Shown here one piece after another: positions 31,949 to 43,000 of a stretch of 64,000 bases of DNA. A program made the position numbers and the translations under genes. Within the stretch, counting starts at the first letter, position 1. Each line of letters begins with the position of its first letter. Source of the stretch: Tritrichomonas musculus (taxonomy: Eukaryota; Parabasalia; Tritrichomonadida; Tritrichomonadidae); contig JAPFFF010000025.1 in the NCBI GenBank assembly GCA_039105265.1, forward strand, positions 62,001 through 126,000. The letters run 5' to 3'. The notes beneath the pieces are model-generated. The model worked only from the letters and a program-made list of their open reading frames with translations. It was not told the DNA's origin and made no database searches.

Positions 31949-34820
31949 CAGTAGTGTTTTTAATATGGTAACGGTATTTAAAGTGGTAACGCTTTTTTTT
32001 TAGAAAAAAAAATTTAAAAATACAAAATTTAATTTTTTTCAACATAAAACAGAGTTTATTTAAATTAAATTATATAATAATATTTACCATTATTTATATG
32101 ATATTAATCACAAGGTTGTGTATCTATCTGTCTCAAATCCTTAAAGTTTTTCGTCAATCAATGAAAAAAATTAAGGCATGACTATAAACATGTACATCAA
32201 AGTAATATTTTATTTAAGAATATAAACATATTACATATTATGAGAATATTAATAATTATTAGTTAAATTTGTAAAAATAAAATTATTGACTATAAAAACG
32301 AGTATATCTTTGATTTTTTGGTGACCGTTTACTTTTCATGATAAAGAATTGATTCATTTATCTATAAAATGCTGTTATTTATAAATAATATTTATAAAAA
32401 CATATTTGCATTTAAAGATGTATTTAACTTATTAGAAGTCAGAGTTGATTTTCATTCTGAGACTTATTGAGAGAACTTTTTCATCATCTTTCAATTTTGT
32501 GCTATCTTTATCCCGACAACATAACAGATTACTGAAATTACAAATTAAAAATTAGTTAAAAACTATTAAAACATATTTATATATTGATATAATGCAATAA
32601 GATAATATGTTTTGCACAAGATAATGGTTTATCTTCATTAATTGATAAACGTCCAAAAATTATAAACGAACAGCAAAACAAATATTCAAATTTTGTTTTT
32701 TTTAGACAATTTTTATCTCTTATGTTTCAGCATTTTATATACATATTTATTTCATTAATAAATTTCATTGATACTTTTTCAAATTCGATTTTTAAAGAAA
32801 AAATAATCATATTTTAATCATTAGATAATTCATCGTTTTTTATTATCAAAATCATTGAATTGATATAATATCGAACTAAAATTCGATATTACATCCTTTT
32901 GATTCTTTTTGGTGAGAAAGAGAAAAATTATGAAATTTTTTTGCTTACAACTATGTATTTTTCAGTTTTTGAGATCATTATAAGAATAGAAAACTTCTAG
33001 TATAGATTATTACTTTTATGTTATTATTTTAATAATACAGCGCAATAAACTATATATTTATATAATAAAGATAAATTGATCAATCTTCTAATTTAGGTTA
33101 TAATTCAATTTATTTTGAGCCATTCAAAGCATATTCATTTGACCCATAAAAAGCATTATGCTTGAGTTAAAAGTAAATAGCATAGTATAATAATATTAAT
33201 CTTCTAATATACAATCAAATATAAAAAGGATTTAAGGAAATAATCAAAAGCATTCATAAGACTTTTTTATTTTGTATAAACACTTATGAAAGGGAAAATG
33301 CACTCTAGCCCCCATTTTTCATATCACATTTCTATTTTGGGGGCTAAATGATTTTTTGTTTATTTTTTTATTGAAAGTTGTATTTTAGCCCCCAAATTTT
33401 TTTATTCATAAGTATTTTTCATTCCATAGACTTATCATTTCGCAAGTATTTCCCAAAATATTTTTTCTTTGTTGCTCATATATGCATATTACTAAATAAA
33501 TAAATAGAATTGGTTGAAAATATAAAAAGATATTATTATTTTTCTTTGTTTATAGGTAAAAAAGGGCATTTAATCTCTTGAATTTGATAGAAATAAAATG
33601 ATTAAAGGTTTTATTCATATTATTTTTTCTTTATATAATGTTTTGTTTAATTAAAGATATATATTCTAAAAATTTTTTTTGCGTTTTTGGTTATATGTGT
33701 GTAATTATTTTCGAATATCGTTTATTATTTTATTCACCAAAGAATTTCTCTATTTTTAATCATTTTTGTTGTCCATGAAAAAAAACTAAACGACTTTATA
33801 TTGTTTTTACTAAACGATTTTTTTTTATATTATTTTGATAGTTTATATGGTCAAAGTATTTTCAAAAAGTTTCTATAAGAACCATATATTCTCACAAAAA
33901 TTTTGGTAATAAGAGAAACACACGAATTCTTATTTAGGATCAATTTAATTAAATTATTTAACGCAGCAACATTTTCTTTTTGCCCAAAATGATCTTAAAC
34001 TTAAACCAAACATTATACTTTCATATTTTTATAATGAATATGAAATATAATTATTTATTCATGTTAATATAAACCCCATCTTTATGGCTTTTTTGGTGAT
34101 AATTTATAATTTCCAGTATGAGTTAATGATTCTTTACCTTTTTATTCTATCCATCATTAAATTGTTTATCGTAATAAAGTAATCATCAAGAATTATTGAT
34201 GTTTTTTAGAATTTTTCGTTTTATTTTTATCTTTATATGTTTTTAATAAATAATTTCCTTTTTTTTGCATTTATTTTATTTTAATATGCTTTTTTTGCTC
34301 TTTTTTTTTTATACATTTACGATTATTTTCAATTGAAAAAGTTTTCAAAAAAGTGGGGGCTAAAAAACACATTTTAACATTTTTTCCCCCAATTTTCCTT
34401 TCAATTTTTGGGGGCTAAAAAAAGTTCCCCCTTATGAAAATGGTTACATTTTTTAAATAATTCTTATTTTTCAAAAGAAAGTATTTATCATTTATAATTA
34501 AATGATGAATAAATTATGAATGATGAATAGATGCTAAACTAATTATATAAGAAAATATCAAAAATTTTAAAAAGGTAATGAAGTAATTTGATTTTAACTT
34601 TTTTAATTGGTTGACGAAAAACTTTAAGGATTTGAGACAGATAGATACACAACCTTGTGATTAATATCATATAAATAATGGTAAATATTATTATATAATT
34701 TAATTTAAATAAACTCTGTTTTATGTTGAAAAAAATTAAATTTTGTATTTTTAAATTTTTTTTTCTAAAAAAAAAAGCGTTACCACTTTAAATACCGTTA
34801 CCATATTAAAAACACTACTG
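31949..34820. mobile_element. 2.87-kb element with about 213-bp terminal inverted repeats
   Basis: Arms 31949-32161 and 34606-34820 are inverted and nearly identical (they differ in the length of an A/T run and at the inner edge). The ends begin CAGTAGTGTTTTTAATATGG. Flanking TA at 31947-31948 and 34821-34822 is the target duplication, as for Tc1/mariner/pogo elements, whose ends often begin CAGT. No transposase inside, so non-autonomous. It interrupts the gene at 29991-34899 exactly, and removing it plus one TA restores the frame. The near-identical arms suggest recent insertion. Confidence 0.9.
33290..34432. repeat. GGGGGCTA/TAGCCCCC-bearing unit nested in the 2.87-kb element
   Basis: The left edge has TAGCCCCCA twice and TTTTGGGGGCTAAA once (33308-33390); the right edge has GGGGGCTAAAAAA twice plus CCCCC runs (34355-34425). 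The outer parts are loosely inverted (CTTATGAAAGGGAAAATGCA versus TTTCATAAGGGGGAACTTTT). It may be a second element inside the first. No coding content. Confidence 0.5.
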
Positions 34821-34949
34821 TAAAGTCGTCACCATAACTTTGATTTTGGACTAGATTTTTTAATCCTGCTGATGATAATATGAACGATTTCTTGCTCATA
34901 ATAATTGTTAAATTTTTGCCTCTCAATAATCTCCAGATGTTTATGCTTT

Positions 34950-36030
34950 TGTCATTTTAAAGCACGAAGTGTGCGAATTTTCAATGGATGACGGTTTTAG
35001 TGACTGCAATTATAATGTGTGCGAGTGTAATGGAAATATTACGTACGAAAACGTTGATCATCTAATAATTGAAGGAAAACAAACGAAATATTATTAAGAA
35101 AAGCATCTAATTATCATAAATAGCTCGAGGATTGAAGTCACGCTACGTAATGTCTATATTGAACTAACTCACTCATTACAGTGATATTGCTTTAAAATAT
35201 GAATGAAAAAATAATATCTTACAATCATCATCTCACGACGCTGGAATCGAATGCGCTAATGAGTCATCTTTTACTTTTACCTACTCAAAATCACTTAAAG
35301 ATGACTATCTTTACATCGAAGGAAACAAAGAAGGAGCGGGAATTGGGACAGGCGAATATAGCGGACATTGCAAAAGTCTCATTTTCAATAACGGAAACAA
35401 AACTGGTTTAACTTTCGGAGAAGCAGCAGGAACTGGAAATAATCACAAAACATTAGAAGCGAAAATCAGCACAATTATCATAAATGATGGAAATATATTA
35501 GCTCGTGGGCTACAAGCTACATACAATTATGGAAGTGGTCTTGGTGTTGGTGCTAGTACGATGGAAATTTGACAGCAAGAGGTAATTACCGATCAGGAAT
35601 TGGTGGTGGTTATATCACTTCATATAGTTACGGAGCGTCAGGTATTGGTTCAGGGCATCATCAAGACATATTTTGTCATCAATAACTGAACAATCAACTC
35701 TTCGGCATATTTTGGTGATGACATAAGTGGGGTGTCCATTCGATCGTTAAAAACATCAAAAATCGATTGGATTGGTTCGATTTTTGCAAGCGTTGAAGGC
35801 GTCGGTTTTTCTTACTCAGCAGGAATCGGGTCCCGCCAAAATGAGACCTGAACTAACGTACAAATAATATCATAGCAATTGGATTTTGTGGGGCAGGCAT
35901 TGGTGCCTCAAACAGTGCTAATTGTTCAGTTATCAATATCACTGGTGGCAATATAAAAGCAATAGGAACAAAAGGCGCTGGCTTTCTTAAATACAAAGAG
36001 GTAAACCATGAAAAAGACAATACAAAAATT
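34950..36030 (+). pseudogene. Decayed glycine-rich (GSGIG-type) surface-protein-like gene
   Basis: Coding pieces in several frames: CEFSMDDGFSDCNYNVCECN and ENVDHLIIEGKQTKYY, a TAA, then IINSSRIEVTLRNVYIELTH; after a frame change GIECANESSFTFTYSKSLKD, YIEGNKEGAGIGTGEYSG, IIINDGNILARGLQATYNYG and GSGLGVGASTMEI, a TGA; another frame gives ARGNYRSGIGGGYI, then GASGIGSGH and CGAGIGASNSANCSVINITG. The alternation of G.GIG loops with I.NDGNI strands resembles repeat proteins with beta-helix folds found on microbial surfaces. Multiple stops and shifts make it dead. The exact family is not established. Confidence 0.6.
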
Positions 36031-36205
36031 TTGTAGCGTTCGAAAATACTGTGTTGTTAAGTCCCAACTGTTTTTGTGACGCTATCACTCTTTTATTCTG
36101 GTGTTTTCTGATCAATTGGAATTCTATTCACATTCTAATTGAATATATCTCGTAGATTTAATGAACCTTATATGAGTTTTTATGAAGTATAGAATGAAAT
36201 ATTGA

Positions 36206-36428
36206 TTAAGGTACATATCCAGTACGTTAAATAACAGCAAATTAAATGTGATATAAAAAAACATAAAATATTTTTTTTTTCAATTATTTTTACGATAAAG
36301 TGTCATATGTAAACCTCAGAATCATCGAAATTTACTAAGAAATACTAAACTTTTTCTGAGAGGGGCATTATCTCACTTTTTTAACGATTTTCTTATCAAT
36401 TTTAAACGTACTGGATTTGTACCTTAAT
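36206..36428. mobile_element. MITE flanked by TTAA, second type
   Basis: Inverted ends TTAAGGTACATATCCAGTAC (36206) and, reverse-complemented from 36428, TTAAGGTACAAATCCAGTAC, both continuing GTT(T)AAA. About 220 bp and non-coding. TTAA sits at both outer edges, as in the MITE at 17.7 kb, but the end sequence differs. Confidence 0.65.
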
Positions 36429-36462
36429 TTAAGATTTTCAAATAAAAGGTTTAATAATCATT

Positions 36463-37110
36463 ATTTATATAATCTTATAAACTGAATTGTTTATCAATCC
36501 AAGTAATCATGGAAATCTGGTTCTAAAAACTGAAAATTAATCATTATTAAAACAACTTTATATTTCTTTGAATTTTGAATTCATATTTAAAAATATTGAA
36601 TGTTTTATATGTAACATATTAATCTTCATTTAAACAACAGAATTATATTATAATAAATTAACGCGCGTCAAATCATAAAAGCAAATATAAGACAAACAAT
36701 CTCACAAAATAGCAAGAATTTGATTATATCATAAAAATATTTTTATACAAAAAGATCAAATAAAAAAACAAAGTATATTTAATATTTATATAATTCATAC
36801 AATACAACAAGATCATAATTTTCATAAATAAATCAAAAAAACATGATATCATAATAATATTTAATTTTGATAAATTACAAAATTTAGCAATCAAAATCTT
36901 TTAAAAATCATTTATTATTTATATTGATGATTGTTTTACCTAACTTTTAATTTTAACTTAAATCGGACTTGCAGATAAAAAAAATGCATTTCTAATCTTT
37001 ATTTATATAATCTTATAGTCTGAATTGTTTATCAATTCAAGTAATCATGGAAATTATATAAATACGTCTTTCTATTTCTTTGAATTTTGAATTCTTATTT
37101 AAAAGTGACA
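36463..37110. repeat. Direct repeat of about 110 bp upstream of the membrane-protein gene
   Basis: Segments near 36463-36530 and 37003-37055 share TATATAATCTTATA, CTGAATTGTTTATCAAT and CAAGTAATCATGGAAAT, and both are followed by TATTTCTTTGAATTTTGAAT and TTCATATTTAAAA-like sequence. The copies are about 540 bp apart; the second ends just before the gene. This could be a duplicated promoter region. Confidence 0.55.
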
Positions 37111-37178
37111 ACGTTTTACAATGAATTTTGAATTACTTCTGAAATAATTCAATATAATTGTTTTTGAGTAAAATAATA

Positions 37179-37184
37179 TCATTT
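37179..37184 (+). promoter_or_regulatory. Initiator-like TCATTT
   Basis: TCATTT with putative +1 A at 37181, 10 bases before the ATG at 37191; fits the trichomonad initiator consensus. Confidence 0.45.
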
Positions 37185-37190
37185 TCCTAA

Positions 37191-38498
37191 ATGCATATTC
37201 TTCTCTCCTTCCTAATGATACTTGCCAAAATGGACAACCCGAAGATGGCCTTAATTGTTTTACGAGTTAATGTAAACCCAGATTTCATCAATACTATACA
37301 ACAAAGCTTTGATGAAAAGTTGAAAGAATTGAAAGAATGGTGTGAAAACTATCCATCATATCCTACATGCGAGCCCACAAAGTACTTTGAAAAAATAATA
37401 GTAACAAGAAGTGTCAGTACAGCCCTTCAGAGTATTCCATCCGATATTGATACTGTTTATATATCAGCAAATAGATTATCAGGAGCCGTTAACTTCAATG
37501 GACTGCCCAGTAAGATGGTTGTTACATTAACTATAAGTTCAATTGGTACAACTTCACTTTTAGAAGATTATCCATCCAATTTCTTTGACGCATTTGTCAA
37601 AACTATGGTACAAGTATCATATAATGGAAGCATGCAAAGTCAAATAGCATTAGCTAATGCATTTTCATCTCATGAACGAAAAACCAAAGCAAAATATGAA
37701 AACGAGGTAGATCTTTATGGAAAAATTGATTCAAAAGTATCATTTCTTATCGTTATGGGATTTATGGTTAATATTGTTGGCCATGATCTTAATTGTGAAA
37801 ATGTATACTTCAGTTCTTGTTCATTTGGCTATACAAAATATGGAATTAAAACAAAATATCTCATTGCTGACCCTACAACATCAAAAAGCATTACTTATGA
37901 GGATGGAATAAATGTTGTATCACAATATTGCATCTTAGATACCGATGAAGAGTATTCATTTCGTGTTTCTTACAAAGATTCACAATGGGTATTAGGCCGG
38001 GCCTATTTATCTGGTTCATACACGGATGTTACTCAAGTGACATATAATATGGCAGACAAGTTTTGTTTAATTACATATGGAATATCTCTTAATGTTTTCA
38101 AAGATTCTTCTGAATTAAGTGATCCCAAACCATTAAATGTTACAATAATGGAAGAGATTAAAAAAAATAGACCTTATTTAAGTGATGAAAAGAAAAAATT
38201 TGTTATTACTGAATCTGCTTGGGGATCATCTAAAAAACCAGAAATTTCTGTTGTTTATGATAAAAAAACAATAACTGTAGAAATGTCAGGGAAAAAATTA
38301 GATGATAAAGATGACGAAGAAGATGATGAAAAATTAATCAAAAATATTTGTATTGCAGCTATAGTAGTTGCTTGTGTCATTGCTATTGTGGTTGTGATAG
38401 TAGTCATTGTATGCGTTAGAAAGAAAAAGATGATGAAAAATGCAGAAAAAGATTCAGTAGGAGAAAATTCACCTGATCAAACAAATGAAGACATATAA
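37191..38498 (+). CDS. Single-pass membrane protein, unknown family
   Basis: 435 residues. The N-terminus MHILLSFLMILA is short and hydrophobic and may act as a signal or anchor. The middle (about 30-370) is a beta-rich, Ser/Thr/Tyr-rich ectodomain with few cysteines (ENYPSYPTCEPTKYF, then NCENVYFSSCSFGYTKYG). An acidic stretch (DDKDDEEDDEK, about 365-378) leads into one transmembrane helix (about 383-408: ICIAAIVVACVIAIVVVIVV) and a short basic tail (RKKKMMKN). The layout resembles trichomonad surface proteins with a C-terminal anchor, including the GP63-like protein at 47.8 kb. Function unknown. Confidence 0.75.
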   Translation: MHILLSFLMILAKMDNPKMALIVLRVNVNPDFINTIQQSFDEKLKELKEWCENYPSYPTCEPTKYFEKIIVTRSVSTALQSIPSDIDTVYISANRLSGAVNFNGLPSKMVVTLTISSIGTTSLLEDYPSNFFDAFVKTMVQVSYNGSMQSQIALANAFSSHERKTKAKYENEVDLYGKIDSKVSFLIVMGFMVNIVGHDLNCENVYFSSCSFGYTKYGIKTKYLIADPTTSKSITYEDGINVVSQYCILDTDEEYSFRVSYKDSQWVLGRAYLSGSYTDVTQVTYNMADKFCLITYGISLNVFKDSSELSDPKPLNVTIMEEIKKNRPYLSDEKKKFVITESAWGSSKKPEISVVYDKKTITVEMSGKKLDDKDDEEDDEKLIKNICIAAIVVACVIAIVVVIVVIVCVRKKKMMKNAEKDSVGENSPDQTNEDI

Positions 38499-40081
38499 TC
38501 TAAAACAAAAAATCAATAGCAACAAAGTTATGAAAAGGATTAATTTAATAAAGTAAGATTTATTGAACTCGATTTCTTTTGATCTTAATTAATGATTATT
38601 CAAAGATATTTACTCTCCTGTTTTTTCGACAGATCTCTTATTTATTAAGTATTTAATGATTATATATATTAATATTATAAAATATACAAAAATATCAATG
38701 ATATTACTTATTAATTATAAAGATATTTGCATATTACATAATTGTATGGTTTACACTTTATAATATTCAAATTGAAAATATAGGTAAACCCTATTAAATT
38801 GTTTTCATCTCTTATTCAATTTTTCGAAAAAAAATTGAATATTTTTATTCAATATTTTGAATGATTATTTGTGGTTTTTATTAAAAAGTAGCTATCGGGG
38901 GATGAAAATTATTTTTTTTAAAAATCAAAAGTATTCAATTTATATTAGTAAAAAAAAATTGAATAAAAATGAAAATTTTTATTAAATCATGCGAATAGTT
39001 TAAAATGGAAGCCTTAAACCTCCATGGCTAGCTTAGCTACTACAGATGAATGCATTTGATCTTTTTGTTGCCTACTCTAATGACAAATATAAAGTTTTGT
39101 CTCTGGCTGCTTTTTCTTGAAACTAAAAATAAAAATGGCAAAACCGAATAAAAAAAAAATTGAAAGAAAAAAGCAAAATCTTTCAATTTTGAATAGGAGA
39201 TGAAAAAGATTTAATTGAGTTTAGACTCGAATTTGATTGATGAAAAAGTCAAGTTAATTATTCTAAGTCTAAAAGTGTATGATTAAAAAATCACTGAAAT
39301 GTACATAAGTCTAAAAAGTCGTGATGAAAAAGTCATCAAAATTTTGATAAGTCTAAAAAGTTGTGAAGAAAAAAACGTTAAAATATCCGAAAGTCTAAAA
39401 AGAATATCTCAAAAAGTCATTTTTATTTTCTCAAAGTCTAAAATTGGTGTGATGAAAAAGTCACATTATTATATCTATGCCAACCTATAATTTAATATAC
39501 TATATCTCAATTTCTTATTAATATAATAATTTGCTTTTTATATAGAGTTTCAGAAACAAAATTTTTTGTAGGTTATTCTGAAAAAGTGGTTATCAAAATG
39601 CATTTATTGCATAAAATATTGCAATTTTTTTGATTTTATTATTAATAATAAATAATACATTCGTTATAGAAATTAATATAATAATATTTAGTAAACTTGA
39701 TGGAAAAAGCATCGATAATGACGGGTAATGTAAAAAGCTTCTCCTGTTTTTTTTTTGAATGGTTGAACCATTGCTAATAGTTTTAAACTATCTATTACAA
39801 TATAAATAAAAACCAATTTTTCGGATTTTTCAAAATATTATTTTTTTGCTGAAAAAAACATTGATCAATATTAAACAACCCAAAAAAATTAAAATTTGTT
39901 TTTAATGAAGGCATTGATGTGTTACTATTTGAAATAAGTTTATGCAATTTATCCTGATTTTTATTTTTTCGCTATTAAAGAAAAATTTTTCGCTAAGAAA
40001 GCGAAATTTTTCATTAACTTTTTGAAAATTATCGTTATCTCCTCAGAAAAGGCATTAAATTGTCAAAATTATTATTATTTT
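38499..40081. other. Intergenic region with a 42-bp repeat
   Basis: Apart from the repeat at 39210-39465 it is AT-rich and without a recognised gene. The UBR gene is started at the ATG at 40082; no in-frame ATG lies just upstream. Confidence 0.5.
39210..39465 (+). repeat. 42-bp tandem repeat that stays open in one frame
   Basis: Five or six degenerate 42-bp units starting AGTCTAAAAAGTCGTGATGA. In one plus frame they read as 14-residue units (SLKSRDEKVIKILI, SLKSCEEKNVKISE, SLKRISQKVIFIFS), with one TAA near 39288. An ATG at 39299 would give 63 residues to 39490. I do not call a gene because nothing else supports expression. Confidence 0.6.
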
Positions 40082-43000
40082 ATGGATTTTGATCAACTTT
40101 CCTTACTTTTTTCTTCAGATCCTTTAAGCGCCATTGATGAATGCAAAAAAATGATCTGTTCTCTTTCCAAATTCGAAACCTATGATGAGTTTTTTTCTCA
40201 TCATAAAAAAGAAGCTCATTATGCCATTTGCCCAAATTATACATCAACTTTAACAAAATTATTTGTATATTGTGCCGATTGCTCAAAGAAAACCGGCGAT
40301 TTCTCTTCAATTTGCCTTCAATGTTTCCTAAAAGGAAATCATGAAGGTCATAATTATTATATTTTTCCAACAAAATATGACATTTGCAATTGTGGAGATC
40401 ATGATTATTTTATAAATACAATTTTTTGCTCAGAACACAAAGGGATTAATTCGGATGAAACTAATCCAGAAAATAATTTGGATGAAACTTTAAGAGAAAC
40501 TCTAACAAATACAATATTTAGTGCTGCTTTTTCTTCCTTTAAAGCTTATTCAACAGCTTCGGATTCCAATATCAAAAAAATATTTGATTTTATTCTTTCT
40601 TTTACTTTTCTTGGCGATGGGTTCCGACGTTTAGTTGCACAATCATTAACAAAAAAAATTGATTTTGACGATTTTATCTTCAACATCCCTTCATATTCGA
40701 AAACATTTAATTTTCTTTTTCACAAGTTAACTTTTTCTTTGATTACCGATCAAGAATTCATAAGAGAATTTTCCAAATCATTTTACCATCTATTTTTTGA
40801 TAAAATAATCCTACAATATTACATTGATAGCAAAATAGGCATAGCCCAAAATTACATGATGTTTCTTGACATGATTCGGGTATTATTTTCAGAGCCAATC
40901 TGCCGCTACAACTACCAAAACAACGGATGGGATTGGATTACATCAGCTGTTAAAGTACTGGCTGGTTACAAAAATATTTTTACCAATATTATTGATCCAT
41001 CTTATACATTTTATCATGAGTATTTTATTCCAATCATTTTTTTAAAAGATATCACTCTGAATCAGCCCGAGGAAAAAGTTCAGTTCTTTTTTGATCGCGT
41101 CTTCACTTCAATTTTTACATGTGCAAAGCAAGGAGAGAAAGACAATTCAATTGTTGTCACATCCTTCAAAAAAATGATCTTTTATCAGCACAGATTTCCT
41201 TTGTATGAGTATTATGCATTATTTAGATCACTTTGTGAATCCTTCAAAAACAAGCCAAGCCTGAGAGTGAACAAACTAATAGAAGAGCTGGAAAAAATTG
41301 ACATAAATCCGATTTTCCTCATAAATAAGAATGAAAATGGTTCTGAAAATGATGTCCTGGTTTCAAAGTATCTTTATCCAAACAGAGAATCAAATCCATC
41401 ATTCTTCAAAAAGTTCAAATCTGCTTTTAAAAATCTTTTTACTTCGTATCCATCAAAATATTATAGATCATTCTACAACGGTGCTGCTTTTTATTTTTCT
41501 TATCCTATATTTGATGCCTTTTGTTCTCTGTTCCAACTTGACCACTTTTTTAAGATTAAATTTGCACGCTTTTTATGCAAAGAAAGTTACCAACCACTTC
41601 GAATTAAGCTTGGAATAGTTGCCTTAGAGAAGCTTCTTTCAAAATACTGTTATGAAATTGGCATAACGAATCAAAAAAACGCTTTATTACTGGAAATGTA
41701 TGATCAACTCTCTGGATATATGAAAATTTTATGTAATTTAATTCCTCTGCCTGCTCTACAACTTACAATTGGACTTCAATGCGACAACGATAATTCGAAT
41801 GATGAATTCATGATAAAAGAGTTCTTTGCATATGAAATCGCTAGAAAAGTTGGACTTTTTGATCCGAAATACGAAACAGTCATTGGAACCAAAATGTATG
41901 TTTTCTTGTATGTTTGTCTCCTCATAGTTAATGATCGTGTAAGCTTCAATGATGAAAACAATGAGAAATACATCGAAGAATTTATAATAAATAGTTTGAA
42001 GTGTGATCCAAATAAGACACTCTATAATTTGTTTATCTTAACTGATTCATGCATGCCGAATGATTACGAATTCTCTGAGAGATTCCACAGAGTTTTAATG
42101 AAGGTCGCAACAACTAAAAATGAAATCAACGGCACTGAAAACGTAACAGATAATGATAATGAAGATCATATGGACAATGATAACCTAATTAATCATAGCA
42201 TACATAGTAGTGATGATGATGACAATGACGACGATGATGAAGACGAAAATGAAAATCAAATTAATGACAATGATGGAAATCAAAATCAAGTTCGCAATAA
42301 TGAAGAGAACCAAATTAACGATGATAATGAAAATAATAGAAATAATGAAAGAGATAAAAACTTCGCAGCAAATGCAACTAAGTTTTACCTAAAAAGAGAA
42401 GTGAAATGGAATCCTATTGTGTTTTCAGATAGCATTTCCAATCAGAAAAAATACATAAACAAAGAATTATCAAAGAATCCAAATAAATTGTTAGAAATTC
42501 CAAAAGGAGAATCAGAAGAAACATATTTCTTCAAGCCTAATGGTAATGATAATAATAATAATAATTCATTAAGCAGCTCAGAAGGACTGAATATCAGATT
42601 GAGAAAATTATTACTGACACCTAGTGTTTTGGCTGTTATTTACTTTTCTTTGATTGATTTTGAAAATAAAGATAATATGATCCAAATTGTACAGAATCTT
42701 GCAATGAACACTCTTATATTCATTTCTGAAACAATTAAAGAAGAAACTAATCAAACTGAATCGGCTACTTTTGATGAACAAACAAGTATTCATTGTACAT
42801 CAGTTCTTGATTTAGTTTCTCAGCTGAAAAGGATTATTTACAACTTTAGGATCGAAGGAAAAGATGACATTAAGGATGGATTTATTGAAGACAGGATGAA
42901 TTCAGCGAATTTCGTCGCATTTTTGAACATGAAAATTGCTCTGAACGAGAAAGAACCTAAGTCAATAATAGAACTATTGAAAGCAAAAGGTCCCCTTGGC

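Larger units (their letters stand above)
29991..34899 (-). pseudogene. BTB/BACK-like RCC1-type gene, split by a transposon
   Basis: The minus strand starts at ATG 34899 (SKKSFILSSAGLKNLVQNQS) and reaches GDDF, where a 2.87-kb element (31949-34820) interrupts the codon. It resumes FIFGEHEIQMKNLFAEFISP and continues SPKVSQIHQSDPTITSIHF, the same start of a BTB-like region as in the intact gene at 47 kb. A frameshift near 31800 leads into a BACK-like helical region (31790-31242), then a TAA at 31239-31241 is followed at once, in frame, by ATG and 415 codons of RCC1-type repeats (IVVGGYDEYRQIG, GVGRNGDGRISG, ERGSNSHGRLG, ACGSNRYGQL). RCC1 blades usually form a beta-propeller. Three lesions make it a pseudogene; the 415-codon RCC1 part could in principle still be translated alone. 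Confidence 0.85.

Noticed and set aside
40022..40081. Twenty extra N-terminal residues for the UBR ligase
   Set aside because: The extension begins with TTG and not ATG; 40082 is the first ATG of the frame.
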